DNA of 64,000 nt from Mesorhabditis belari (GCA_958450365.1 CAUEEP010000864.1:248001-312000), one strand, 5' to 3'. Positions 32,376-44,026 are shown, counted from the first letter of the stretch. Notes: generated by a model from the sequence alone, not told the origin. Numbers and translations are program-made.

Positions 32376-32620
32376 TTATTCATAATAATTGAAAGATATA
32401 AACAAAAAGCATGAAAACTGAAATGAAGGAGACCGGAGAATGAATGCAAAAGGAGCTGGGAAGACATTCAGATAGGAGCGTCGCAGCCTCTCCCCTCGAT
32501 CGATCCCCGGACCACAATGAATATTTTGTAGAGATAAAGAGATTAAGAGACAAAACTTTAATTGATTCAACCCTGCACAAACCATTAAATTAACAATATC
32601 TCTTAAAATCCGCATCAAGA
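32376..32620 (-). other. Frame shared by three copies, weak EEP-like reading
   Basis: Here on the minus strand, on the plus strand at 46320-46594 and on the minus strand at 51890-52164. After TTTGTGCAG one frame reads RVESIKVLSLNLFIS, a little like the first strand of endonuclease/exonuclease/phosphatase folds (VLSLNxF). No catalytic residue follows, so this is only a hint. Confidence 0.2.
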
Positions 32621-32934
32621 ATTACTTATTTCATGAGCTTTCCCTTTCAGATTGATTCTGAAAATCTTTCCCTTGTTAATTCTATATCTAATTAACTTCA
32701 TGATCTTAATAATTAGATAAAGAATTGATCATTTTATCTAGATACTCTAGATAATAGATAAAATAGACTTTCAAATCAATTTTAAATCAATTTTTCAAGT
32801 TTCAGATGGATCGCACAAGTGGCGGGATGACAATTCAATTGATTCAAAAGAATTGATCATTTTATCTAGATATGGTGAAGATATGGTGGAAAAATAGAGG
32901 ATTCAATATGAACCTTATACGCTGTACTAGGATC

Positions 32935-33240
32935 GCGATATAAAATCGCGATTTTATATGATCCTAGTGTATGAAGATCATATTAAAAAGGGAAGAAAAC
33001 CTTTACGCAGTATCTTATAAAGTACTTTTTCTAGGTCCAAATCTTATGTAGAATCCGAATTTGCACTTAAAACCTAGAGTTTGCTTAGGCTTTTTACCAT
33101 CCAAATCTTGACTAATACCATATTAGTCAAGGAAATCGTGAATCCCTTGACTAAAATCGCATACCATATTAGTCAAGGAAATCGTGAATATCTTGACTAA
33201 AATCGCATACGATATTAGTCAAGGAACTCGGCTTGACTCT
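32935..33240. repeat. Palindrome plus TTAGTCAAGG tandem repeats
   Basis: TAGGATCGCGATATAAAATC is followed by its mirror near 32935-32970. Then about 45-bp units alternate TTAGTCAAGGAAATCGTGAA with CTTGACTAAAATCGCA, three times. It is the same in the other arms (45720-46010, 52430-52720). Confidence 0.85.
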
Positions 33241-33327
33241 CCAAAACCCGCCCCGGGTTCTCGGACACTCTTCAAAAACCCGCCCCCGGGTTTTTGATTC
33301 TCCAAAAACCCGCCCCGGGTTCTCGCT
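33238..33327. repeat. GC-rich near-palindromic triplet
   Basis: Three units of the type AACCCGCCCCGGGTT, each a near-perfect inverted repeat, lie in otherwise AT-rich DNA. Copies are at 45612-45700 and 52733-52822. Confidence 0.85.
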
Positions 33328-33411
33328 GAAGAAAGTTGATAACTCAAAAGCAGAAGATTGCAAAGGGGGCGTGACATTTTTGTCATTGAATTCATTCTAT
33401 TTGGCAGCGGC

Positions 33412-33922
33412 TTAGCAAATGATGGTTTTTGTCTCTTTATTGAGCCACTCGCAAAGTTTCGAGGTGATCGGAGTCGCCCTCGCTGAAAATGAAGGGAACT
33501 TTTAAGCCACTAGAAAATAACTGTATCCAAGGCTGGACGAGTCGCTCATGATTCCCACTTGGTACCAAAGCTGACCGAATTTTGCTACAAGCGGGCCACC
33601 GGAATCTCCCTAAAAGCAATGTTGAAAGCTCAAAGGATATTTGCCTTAGTCGTGGCTTTTCCGCGACCGCAGAAGGTGTCTTGTTCATCGCTAGACAACT
33701 TTTGAATTTTACCATCTCCCATTCCAAAAGCGAGCATCGGCTCTTTCAGTGTCAAGCCCCTGGCTTCGAGGCATACTCGCTTTCCAAGATCATCACTGGT
33801 GTCAATATCCGTTTCCAGCTAGATAACATAAGGTTTTTTCACTACTAATATCTAAGGTCCACCTCTAAGAGAGCGACGTCACCGTGATCCCAAACACGAG
33901 CAGTCTGGCTTTGAGCTTGTAC
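33412..33922 (-). pseudogene. Trypsin-like serine protease fragment, copy 1
   Basis: Minus-strand copy of the gene described at 45017-45527, with the same exons, the same GC-AG intron and the same in-frame TAA. It lies 3' of the GPCR fragment in this arm. No signal peptide or His-containing exon is visible. Confidence 0.85.
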
Positions 33923-35559
33923 CTGATTACTTGTTTACTGGCTGAGACATTGTCATACCTCAAATTTATTGCCTTAGAGTACCCCAAAGTACAGTATCGA
34001 ACCCTCTTAGGCATAGACTCAGGCTCAGGCTTGTGATCCTGGCCTATCCTTGAACAAAGTCTACAACAAGCAGAATGTTGATTGGTTGATGAACTTGAAT
34101 AATCGGTATTTATTCCAGAACGGGTACAAAGCGAGTAGCTGACACGAGTTGTGTATCGAGATCGAGGCATACGGAGAGTTTATTTAGAGTTTATGGAGTT
34201 TATTTCCTCAATTTTGACTGATTTTAAGGGAAATTTAAGGGATACTTTGTTTTTCAATCAAAATCAACATTGAAAAGGGTCAAGTGCTCTAGAAAGAATG
34301 CGCTTCCATTTACAAACACAAAGCACACCTCTCCATTTAGTTTTTCTCTGGGTTTTTCAAATGATTCGTGAATAAAAGGTATTTATTTCGAACTCGCTGT
34401 TTTTTTCTATTTACTAATTTACTTATATTTACTAAAATTGCAGATCAAACTAGTGAAGAAAGATCAAAAATAGAAGAGAAACCTCAAAAATCAACATAAA
34501 AGCAAGGCAATTCGAAAAAGAAAGAAAAAAAAACGAAAAATTAGCGATATTTAACGATGTTTACACGTAGCTTGCGTTATTCCCGTTCACTGAGGTGCTG
34601 ATCTTTTGAACCTGAAGAAAAAGTACTGAAGGTGTAAGAGAGATTCTTCTTCTGTATGTATCTAACTGTTCCATTTTGCCTACCTTGATCGACAGCGGCT
34701 GTCACAGTTTGGACAGTTTGGACAAACACAATTCGGCGCCTCCTCACTCCTCGACATTATCTCGATACACAACTCGTCCATCGTGTCAGCCACTCGCTTT
34801 CTACCCGTTCTGGAATCTTGATGAAGTCAGGACTGAGAGAAAGATGAAAGATTTTCGCAAAGATCAAGTAGATTTGCGGTAACCAGTAGGGAATCTAAAG
34901 ATATTCATTGATTAAACAAGATTCTTTACTTAGTTCACACTTAGTTCTTCTTTCAAATACCTGACATGCGAAGTAGAACAATGTGACAACCAATGTGTAA
35001 ATGGTGATCCGTTTAATGGGGATTCTTGATTGTAACATTGTGCTGAAAGGCATTGTTTGCATTAGAACTGGTTGATTAAGCTAAATTAAAGCTAGAGAAA
35101 GCTAAAGCTAGCTAGAGAAAGCTAAAGAAAGCTAAAGCTAGCTAAAGAAAGCTAAATTTCCTCAAGTTTCCTGTGTTTGCAATTGCTACAAATGTACGAT
35201 CACTTACCGTATCTGTCGCCTCAACCTCAAAATGATTCTCGCGTAGAAATATGTGAGTAAAGTGCATGGGAGCAGAAAAGCAACAACAACCATGGCGCAT
35301 AGAAACTGGAGAAAAGTTTTTTTGGAAATTAGAAAATCACTGAGATTACCCAGAATTTCATCGTGATACTCAACCCGTCAACGCACGTTTGTTTCACAAT
35401 TGGATAGGTGATCCTCTGGAAAATCTTCATATCCAAATTTCAACAGCTTCAACAGTTCAACAGCAAAGCTATGAGCAAAGCAACAGGGTTTTGCAAATAC
35501 TATTTTTAAATAGTTTAAATAGTTGACGGGATAGTGCTTCTCCTGAGACATAATTCCTC

Positions 35560-35990
35560 AAAGTACAGTACCCCAAAGTACAGTATCGAAGTAAGTACCC
35601 TGAAGTATTACTTCTATAGTATAGTATCCCGAAGCAGGCACTCCAAAGTACAGTCCCAAAGTACAATACCGGAGTGAGTACCCTGAAGTACAGTACCGAA
35701 GTAGGTATCCTAAAGTACGGTACCCCAAAGTACCTTGCCGAAGTAGGTACCTGAAGTACAGTACCCCAAAGTACAGTGCCCCAAAGTACCTTACCGAAGT
35801 AGGTACCCTGAAGTACAGTACCCCAAAGTACAATACCGAAGCCAGTACCCCAAAGTACAGTACCAAAGTCAGCACCCTGAAGTTCAGTACCCGGAACACA
35901 GTACTCTTCCCGAAGCACAGTACTCCTCCTGAAGTACCGTACTCCTGAAATACAGTACTGAGCACGACAGAAGTACAGTAATAAGTACAG
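35560..35990 (-). repeat. GTACTTTGGGGTACTG minisatellite
   Basis: Irregular units of about 20 bp built on GTACTTTGGGGTACTGTACT and GTACCTACTTCGGTA, in the intron between E5 and E6. Copies are at 42430-42785, 55040-55480 and 61890-62250. The long open frames across it are repeat by-products. Confidence 0.9.
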
Positions 35991-36445
35991 TGTTCCTCCT
36001 GAATCACTTGGCTTTTATGGAAGTTAAAGCTTTGTAAAGTCTGAGTCTCTTTTTTATTGTGTTCAATTGTTGACTGAACGTTCTGAATCTTGTATATTTC
36101 ATTCAGCAATAGACTACCGAAAATTTATGGCATTTATGGCAACCTTAAACTTCTAGCTTCTTTTCTTTTCACCTCAGGTTTTGGTTTCTTTTCTAAGATC
36201 CTCGTGAAAATGTCGTCAGAGTGAAATTCTTTTACATAAGCTGAGAAGACAACGGGCGCAATTAGGATTGTCGAGATACAGATGATCCAAGTCACAATGG
36301 CTGCCGTTTGACGCATTTGGTGAACCTGGAAATGGATGGAATGAATGTGTCAGCTGATTTCAGTTGATTTCAGATTTCTTTAATGGTTTAGTTTATCTTT
36401 TTCATCAAATCATTAGTGAAAAATTGAACGACGACGCGCGTGTAC

Positions 36446-36975
36446 TGTGAGTGTACTGTGAGTGTACTACTAAAAGTGTACTACTAAAAGTGTCCTACTA
36501 AAAGTGTACTACTAAAAGTGTACTACTAAAAGTGTACTACTAAAAGTGTACTACTAAAATTGTACTACTAAAAGTGTCCTACTAAAAGTGTACTACTAAA
36601 AGTGTACTACTAAAAGTCTACTACTAAAAGTGTACTACTAAAAGTGTCCTACTAAAAGTGTACTACTAAAAGTGTACTACTAAAAGTGTACTACTAAAAG
36701 TGTCCTACTAAAAGTGTACTACTAAAAGTGTACTACTAAAAGTGTACTACTAAAAGTGTACTACTAAAATTGTACTACTAAAAGTGTCCTACTAAAAGTG
36801 TACTACTAAAAGTGTACTACTAAAAGTGTCCTACTAAAAGTGTACTACTAAAAGTGTACTACTAAAATTGTACTACTAAAAGCGTACTACTAAAAGCGTA
36901 CTACTAAAAGCGTACTGCTAGTGTACTGCTAGTGTACTTCTGGTGTACTTCTAGTGTACTTCTAGTGTACTGCTA
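36446..36975 (-). repeat. GTAC minisatellite, 15-bp unit, intron 4
   Basis: About 35 units of AGTGTACTACTAAA type with variants GTCCT, TTGTACT and GCGTACT. It is about 530 bp in the minus arms and only 210-250 bp in the plus arms. Confidence 0.95.
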
Positions 36976-37429
36976 CAGCCTTTTCCCTCATTTTTACCCG
37001 TTTCACTTCCGGATGACAGATCGCCATGTATCGATCAAAACCTAGAGCTGTTAGGATGAAAGAGGAACAGATCTAGAATCATTGTTGGAGATGGTTGCTT
37101 TCGAGTTAAAACCTTATTCGAAAGCTCTAAAAGAAAGTAGATTTTACAAGCGAGTTGCCCGAAAATCCAATTCTCTAGCACCATCACTGAAATTTGTTTG
37201 AAACAATCTCAAAAACTCATCTACCTGATAAATGAAATGGAATTGACATTGTGACCAAAAGATCGACTCCCGACAAAACGACCATGTAGACGAATGTGTT
37301 TCCCAAAGCAGTGACTGAGGATCGTAAGGATCTGAAATTGGCAAGGTCACTAAATTTTTTAGGCATGTCACTAAGTCGGCATGCCACTAACCGAAAACTG
37401 TTTTAGTCAATTTTGAGCTCAAATTCATT

Positions 37430-37640
37430 CAAGAATGGTTGTTTGGAATTTTCGAAAGAAGCCAATAGAGTTTTAAGGCCTAAGGCCTTAGAAAAGCCTA
37501 AGCCCTAGCCAATAAGAACGCTCAAAACGCGAGGGAAACAAGAGCAATGATGACCTAAGGGTTTGGGCATTAGATTACTACAATTCCTATCCTTACAATT
37601 GGTTTGAGTCGCGCCACCGTCAAACCTTTTTGCAACACAC
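37430..37640 (+). mobile_element. tRNA-derived SINE-like element, copy 2
   Basis: The plus strand carries ATGACCTAAGGGTTTGGGCA (A-box-like) and GGTTTGAGTCGCG (B-box-like). It forms the innermost part of the left palindrome arm; its mirror is at 39730-39960. Confidence 0.5.
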
Positions 37641-38644
37641 AACAAAACAATATTTATCTGTTTTGTTGCAAGACAAACAAAGTTTGCAGTACTACAAATT
37701 GCAGTACTGCAAAGTTTGCAGTACTGCAAACTTAAAAGTTTGTAGTACTACAAAGTTTGTCCTGGTCCTGGTATCCTGGTACAGTGCATGAGGATCCTTT
37801 CGTCGTTCGCCTAAATAGTCAAACTTTGACTGAGATTTTCACCATGTTTTTATGTTAAAGTTTACTAAGTAATTTGTGTCTATAGCCAAATTTCATAAGG
37901 CACATTTTATGAACAAAAGTTGTTCATAAAATCGTCGAAATTATGAACAACTCGCGCATGAGAATCTGAGTTGGACTGCTCTTCTCTTTTGTCTGATATC
38001 CCTACTTGCAATTGACGGATCGACTTGGGGTTGGTTTTAAAATGTAGCTAATGAAGTTCGATTATATAAAACTATAACTCGCTTAGTAAACTGCAATATA
38101 AAAAGATAGAAAAAGTTTTTTCAATAAAAATTTTTTTTAAGATTACTTTTCTAGATGTAGTTTTAGTCGAGGAGTTCGAATCCGTCGAAAAAATCGGGGC
38201 TCATCTAATAAAAAGTACTCTTTTTCTTTAACAACTGTGCTATTGTTCCGCGGAAGCTTATCACTCTTTTCTCTTCCTCCATATCTGCATTTTCAGTTAA
38301 CCGATCAACTTGCGGTTGTTCTTAAAATGTTCCTTATAAAATTTCCTACCGGAAACTCTTGTACTTCCTTTACTTTAAATGGATCATAGACTTTCGAGAT
38401 TGCCGTTACTTTAAAAGATTTACAGCATTTTAAAGATTGGAAAATCTAAACTGATCTCTCTTTGTTGCCTTTCTCAAGCCAGTCACTCTACCTTTCTTTT
38501 TAACAATCTATATATAAAATCAATTGTTTGCTTCGTCCATTTGTACGCGCGAGATCTCGGCTTCCCGTGAGCCGATTTACGTAATTTTTAGTGTTAGGCT
38601 TAGAATTCTGAGTAGTTTTGCATCTCATATTTTATTTTTTCAAA

Positions 38645-38715
38645 ATCAAAAGTCGGATCGCAACCGGGGTTCGAACTCGGACCCTGTGGGTGCTAGACGA
38701 GGGCACTCCTGGCTG
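38645..38715 (-). other. tRNA-like sequence with A and B boxes
   Basis: The minus strand has TGGCGCAGCCAGGAGTGCC (A box with a good D-arm) and GAGTTCGAACCCC (B box). The anticodon position would read AGC. The acceptor and anticodon stems do not pair, so it is not a functional tRNA and more likely a tRNA pseudogene or SINE head. The tandem copy is at 58135-58205. Confidence 0.6.
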
Positions 38716-39729
38716 CGCCACGTCGAGTTAAGAACCAGCAGGAAAAACAGCGAGAAACCTCGCCGAACCGCGCTTTTTTGCCTGGCCAACTTCTATCTTT
38801 TCCTTAACAATTTATCAATAAATCGTATTTTTATTCTGAAAACTATATTCTTAATATATTCTTATATTCTACTCTTATATTTTACTCTTAATATATTCTT
38901 AACATATTCTCCTCTTTTATATCATCTCTTTCACTTTTCCCCTCTTTATTCAAATTTCAGATGACTTCTGTACATTCGGCGGGTCCATCAATGCAAGTGT
39001 ACAGCACCGAAGTCACCTCATTTTCCCTTCCCTACGCTTTTTTGTTCATTTTCGGAACGGCTGGCAACGTCGCTGTGCTCACTTATGTTTTCTTTGTGAC
39101 AAGGTAAATTTGTTTACAGTTTTTCACTCAAAGATTCAATCAAAACCCTTTATAATCACTTTAATAAAGAAATAAAGGTATCTTTATACTTTGGAATTGT
39201 TTTAATTGTTGAATAGAAGTTTCTATCAGGTTTAAATGTTTGAAGGTTTCAATCTAGCTATTAAATGCATTATGATGAAAATTACAAGCTTAAATTTTTT
39301 TTAAAAACCCCTAGACTCAACTTGGGACTTAAATAATGAACTTTAAAGCTAAAGCAATGTTGTTTTTATCTTAATTGAATATAATGGCTTAATCAGGCTT
39401 TAGAGGATTTTAAAAGTGCCTTATTACAGTAATCCGACTAATAAAGTCCGACTCTGACTGGCTTTTGTTTTGGAAATGTTTCAAGTTTCAAGAAAGCTAC
39501 AAATCTGACAAGGGGATGAGGAATAGGAATGCAAAATGAGGGTGAAAGAAAAAGAAAAAGAAAGCTTTGATTGCAAATATGAAATATCGTTTCAGAAAAA
39601 GCTTGAATTGCAAATACCAGTTGGATATCTTTTCATATCATCCAACATATTCCAAATATCTTTTCAGTTCAGTTTATAACCTTAAAGTTTGTCTTGCAAC
39701 AAAACAGATAAATATTGTTTTGTTGTATG

Positions 39730-39960
39730 TTGCAAAAGGTTTGACGGTGGCGGGACTCAAACCAATTGTAAGGGTAGGCATTGTAGTAATCTAATGCCCA
39801 AACCCTTAGGTCATCATTGCTCTTGTTTCCCTCGCGTTTTGAGCGTTCTTATTGGCTAGGGCTTAGGCTTTTCTAAGGCCTTAGGCCTTAAAACTCTATT
39901 GGCTTCTTTCGAAAATTCCAAACAACCATTCTTGAATGAATTTGAGCTCAAAATTGACTA
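39730..39960 (-). mobile_element. tRNA-derived SINE-like element, copy 3
   Basis: Mirror of 37430-37640, with a 14 bp difference in the tRNA-like arm (AGGGTAGGCATTGTAGTA present here). A flanking 250 bp block (39475-39730) matches 15240-15480. Confidence 0.5.
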
Positions 39961-40391
39961 AAACAGTTTTCGGTTAGTGGCATGCCGACTTAGTGACATG
40001 CCTAAAAAATTTAGTGACCTTGCCAATTTCAGATCCTTACGATCCTCAGTCACTGCTTTGGGAAACACATTCGTCTACATGGTCGTTTTGTCGGGAGTCG
40101 ATCTTTTGGTCACAATGTCAATTCCATTTCATTTATCAGGTAGATGAGTTTTTGAGATTGTTTCAAACAAATTTCAGTGATGGTGCTAGAGAATTGGATT
40201 TTCGGGCAACTCGCTTGTAAAATCTACTTTCTTTTAGAGCTTTCGAATAAGGTTTTAACTCGAAAGCAACCATCTCCAACAATGATTCTAGATCTGTTCC
40301 TCTTTCATCCTAACAGCTCTAGGTTTTGATCGATACATGGCGATCTGTCATCCGGAAGTGAAACGGGTAAAAATGAGGGAAAAGGCTGTAG

Positions 40392-40600
40392 CAGTACACT
40401 AGAAGTACACTAGAAGTACACCAGAAGTACACTAGCAGTACACTAGCAGTACGCTTTTAGTAGTACGCTTTTAGTAGTACGCTTTTAGTAGTACAATTTT
40501 AGTAGTACACTTTTAGTAGTACACTTTTAGTAGGACACTTTTAGTAGTACACTTTTAGTAGTACACTTTTAGTAGTACACTTTTAGTAGGACACTTTTAG
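40392..40600 (+). repeat. GTAC minisatellite, plus arm 1, first array
   Basis: Same units as 36446-36975, shortened. Its right border joins TTCTTGATGCTGGAAGCTCA, the flank of gene X that is also seen at 15885. Confidence 0.9.
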
Positions 40601-40604
40601 TTCT

Positions 40605-41940
40605 TGATGCTGGAAGCTCAGTTAAGAACTCAAAGGATGAATGGGAACATTCCTTGCACGAATGGAAAATTGAATGGAAAATGGGAAATTGAGCAATTTT
40701 GAAAAATAGGTAAAGTTCCTATCCACTCAGAAACCTAGACAAACTGAGCAAAACTAGGATGTCTCTGACAATCCCCTGCCATTATAATTCTCGCTATTTG
40801 CAATGGGTCCCTTCATTCTTCACATACAGATTTTCTGAATCATGCTTATCAAAGGTTTTTTGATCATAAAGCTTTTAGTTAAAAGGATAAATGATTTATT
40901 TTAACTCAGGGTCAACTACACATGCGGAGAATCGGTGAATGAGTTAATTTTGGATCTAATTTGAGTTTAGAAATCCTAGTAATCTGCAGCAGAAAAAACA
41001 AATTTTATTTTCTTCTTTTAGGGAGAGCAAAGAGCGTGTTACTATTTTGTTTCGACTCCAAATGATCGCCCTTTCTACAGCAAAGTGAAACTGAGTTTGG
41101 GAGATCCGCTTGACCAGCAGTCTTCGAGCAATGTGTAAGTTCTGTTTTGCATTCTCAACCCAAACAGAAAAGCACTTGGATCGATCAGATCTTATTAAAT
41201 TCGGATCAAAAAGGACTCAGATCGGAATTGAATTGAATTGAAAGATGAATAAGACCCGTTGAAATCCGAATTGAATAACTTCTGCTTTGTTCTGATTCAA
41301 TTCATCTTATTTATAAACGTTTCTGGTGAAAATTTACATTTGATTGCTTGAGATTACGTGGAAAAATCCACAGCAACAAATGATTATTTGAAATTTTGCT
41401 AAAGAAATCAAGTTGAAGGCTCCTCATTGTTAGATAAAGAAAAACTGTCTACCACCCAGATTTTGGTACTCTATCAAATCTTTTTTCTTTTCAAAACCTT
41501 TTCTTTCAGCCAATTCTACACGGTCGATAAATGTGAACATTCGAACGGACCACGACGCATGAAGAAGCTTTAATTTTTTCTAATAAATTTATTGCACTGA
41601 GGTTAATATCACAGACAACTTTTTAATAATAATAGACGTAATTTCCGTAATTACGTACCGGACATATTGGGTTGGTGAATTGAAAACTGCCGGACTTTGA
41701 ACTAGAATTTATTCAACCTAAAACCATGAATTCATTCGAAATAATTTCCATTCGGCTTCTGCCCATTTCACAGGCAGTTTGCGGATTCCTCTTCCGTAGT
41801 AGGATTTTGGCTTCTGTGTGAGAGAAGTGTGAGACTCAGAAATGTAGGACTGGAGATGTCTGATGTCCAGTTTTCACACTTTCTTCAAAAGAAATCCATT
41901 TTGGTGTCAATAGAAAAGTTGTAGAGAATCAAAAATTAGG
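40605..41940 (+). repeat. Inserted gene X plus mariner half-element block
   Basis: About 1.34 kb is almost identical to 15885-17215: gene X flank, gene X, then the left half of the mariner-type element. It lies between two copies of GPCR E3-E4 plus minisatellite and is absent from the minus arms. It also occurs in plus arm 2 (60080-61400), where 60150-60250 is locally corrupted. Confidence 0.9.
40915..41573 (+). pseudogene. Gene X, copy inside GPCR locus (arm 1)
   Basis: Exons: the VNYTCGES exon near 40910-40935, 41022-41134 and 41510-41573, all in phase and open, ending RRMKKL and TAA. It is on the same strand as the GPCR and inside what would be its intron, so transcription of the receptor would include it. 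Confidence 0.65.
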
Positions 41941-42174
41941 TTTCAAACAAATTTCAGTGATGGTGCTAGAGAATTGGATTTTCGGGCAACTCGCTTGTAA
42001 AATCTACTTTCTTTTAGAGCTTTCGAATAAGGTTTTGACTCGAAAGCAACCATCTCCAACAATGATTCTAGATCTGTTCCTCTTTCATCCTAACAGCTCT
42101 AGGTTTTGATCGATACATGGCGATCTGTCATCCGGAAGTGAAACGGGTAAAAATGAGGGAAAAGGCTGTAGCAG

Positions 42175-42425
42175 TACACTAGAAGTACACTAGAAGTACA
42201 CCAGAAGTACACTAGCAGTACACTAGCAGTACGCTTTTAGTAGTACGCTTTTAGTAGTACGCTTTTAGTAGTACGCTTTTAGTAGTACGCTTTTAGTAGT
42301 ACAATTTTAGTAGTACACTTTTAGTAGTACACTTTTAGTAGGACACTTTTAGTAGTACACTTTTAGTAGTACACTTTTAGTAGTACACTTTTAGTAGTAC
42401 ACTCACAGTACACTCACAGTACACG
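42175..42425 (+). repeat. GTAC minisatellite, plus arm 1, second array
   Basis: Fifteen or more units end in CACTCACAGTACACGC and join directly to TTCGGGAAGAGTACTG, the start of the other minisatellite. In the minus arms these two ends flank the TM4 exon, so this is the deletion scar. Confidence 0.9.
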
Positions 42426-42429
42426 CTTC

Positions 42430-42785
42430 GGGAAGAGTACTGTGTTCCGGGTACTGAACTTCAGGGTGCTGACTTTGGTACTGTACTCTGGGGTACTGGC
42501 TTCGGTATTGTACTTTGGGGTACTGTACTTCAGGGTACCTACTTCGGTAAGGTACTTTGGGGCACCGTACTTTGGGGTACTGTACTTCAGGTACCTACTT
42601 CGGCAAGGTACTTTGCGGTACCGTACTTTAGGATACCTACTTCGGTACTGTACTTCAGGGTACTCACTCCGGTATTGTACTTTGGGACTGTACTTTGGAG
42701 TGCCTACTTCGGGATACTATACTATAGAAGTAATACTTCAGGGTACTTACTTCGATACTGTACTTTGGGGTACTGTACTTTGAGG
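42430..42785 (+). repeat. GTACTTTGGGGTACTG minisatellite, plus arm 1
   Basis: Mirror of 35560-35990, lacking about 70 bp at its outer end. Confidence 0.9.
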
Positions 42786-43184
42786 AATTATGTCTCAGGA
42801 GAAGCACTATCCCGTCAACTATTTAAACTATTTAAAAATAGTATTTGCAAAACCATGTTGCTTTGCTCATAGCTTTGCTGTTGAACTGTTGAAGCTGTTG
42901 AAATTTGGATATGAAGATTTTCCAGATGATCACCTATCCAATTGTGAAACAAACGTGCGTTGACGGGTTGAGTATCACGATGAAATTCTGGGTAATCTCA
43001 GTGATTTTCTAATTTCCAAAAAAACTTTTCTCCAGTTTCTATGCGCCATGGTTGTCGTTGCTTTTCTGCTCCCATGCACTTTACTCACATATTTCTACGC
43101 GAGAATCATTTTGAGGTTGAGGCGACAGATACGGTAAGTGATCGTACACTTGTAGCAATTGCAAACACAGGAAACTTGAGGAAA

Positions 43185-43262
43185 TTTAGCTTTCTTTAGC
43201 TAGCTTTAGCTTTCTTTAGCTTTCTCTAGCTAGCTTTAGCTTTCTCTAGCTTTAATTTAGCT
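43185..43262 (+). repeat. GCTAGCTTTAGCTTTCT intron repeat
   Basis: Short tandem units in the intron between E7 and E8. Copies are at 35085-35160, 54565-54645 and 62645-62720. Confidence 0.85.
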
Positions 43263-44026
43263 TAATCAACCAGTTCTAATGCAAACAATGCCTTTCAGCA
43301 CAATGTTACAATCAAGAATCCCCATTAAACGGATCACCATTTACACATTGGTTGTCACATTGTTCTACTTCGCATGTCAGGTATTTGAAAGAAGAACTAA
43401 GTGTGAACTAAGTAAAGAATCTTGTTTAATCAATGAATATCTTTAGATTCCCTACTGGTTACCGCAAATCTACTTGATCTTTGCGAAAATCTTTCATCTT
43501 TCTCTCAGTCCTGACTTCATCAAGATCACCCATGTGGCGCATATGCTTCCCTTTTTGGCCGCGGCGTTCAATTGGATTTTCTATGCCTAACTGAATAGTC
43601 ACTTCAAAAAGGGACTCATTTTGGTCACCGAACGAATGCACAGGAAAATGACAAGGTTCGATTTACAAGCTAGACCAAGCCATAGACCAAGCCCAAGCCG
43701 ACAGGAGAATTGAAAACATGATAGTTACCCAGCGCAATTACAAATTGACCACTGATAACTCTACAAAACTTACGACCGAAATTTTCTACCGTTCTCCGTC
43801 TACTGTACCTGGGATGACCACCGTAATTCCTAGTTCACCTTAAATGTAAATCAGTGAGCCTGTTGATTTGTTCAGATTCGGGATCAATAAACCTAGTGAT
43901 CCGATGAATAAAGTAAAGGAGCAGAAGCTTTTCTGTGTCCCATTCTTACTGCATCTCTCATTCCCTGCTCGTCTGACATTTCCATTCCCTATAGTTCCAC
44001 TGAAAGTCCATAAAATTCCATGCTTA

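Larger units (their letters stand above)
34561..37331 (-). pseudogene. Neuropeptide-type GPCR, minus arm 1 (exons 2-9, tail)
   Basis: Exons on the minus strand: E2 37331-37225 (TM2), E3 37186-37113 (TM3), E4 37072-36998 (DRY), E5 36325-36173 (TM4 and ECL2: VHQMRQTAAIVTWIICIST, 51 codons), E6 35415-35350, E7 35305-35208 (TM5), E8 35042-34961 (TM6), E9 34894-about 34814 (TM7, truncated), and tail exons near 34800-34680 and 34611-34561. All phases fit up to E9. There a 617 bp deletion, relative to the plus arm, fuses FIKI to the tail exon out of frame. Exon 1 is missing. This arm has the complete TM2-TM6 set including TM4, but no usable TM7 end. Confidence 0.85.
31435..37680 (-). repeat. Left arm of large palindrome 1
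   Basis: Reverse complement of about 39686-47506, with near identity over long stretches. It carries the minus-strand S1 protease and GPCR copies. The arms differ by two deletions (617 bp in this arm, about 530 bp in the other) and by a duplication of about 1.75 kb in the right arm. The spacer 37681-39685 is single-copy within the palindrome and holds GPCR exon 1. Confidence 0.95.

Noticed and set aside
33437..33848. ORFs antisense or out of frame to the protease (96 and 88 codons, also at 45091-45502 and 52932-53343)
   Set aside because: The GDSGGPL and DVALLE frames explain the region; these are shadows.
35469..36109. Long Tyr/Gly/Val-rich ORFs of 149-183 codons (and copies at 42442, 54953, 55042, 61903)
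   Set aside because: They run across the GTACTTTGGGGTACTG minisatellite in several frames; the periodic unit simply lacks stops. They lie within a receptor intron.
36446..36975. CRISPR-like array
   Set aside because: 15-bp units without spacers, inside an intron of a eukaryotic gene; it is a minisatellite.
38645..38715. Functional tRNA-Ala gene
   Set aside because: The B and A boxes are good, but the acceptor and anticodon stems do not pair.
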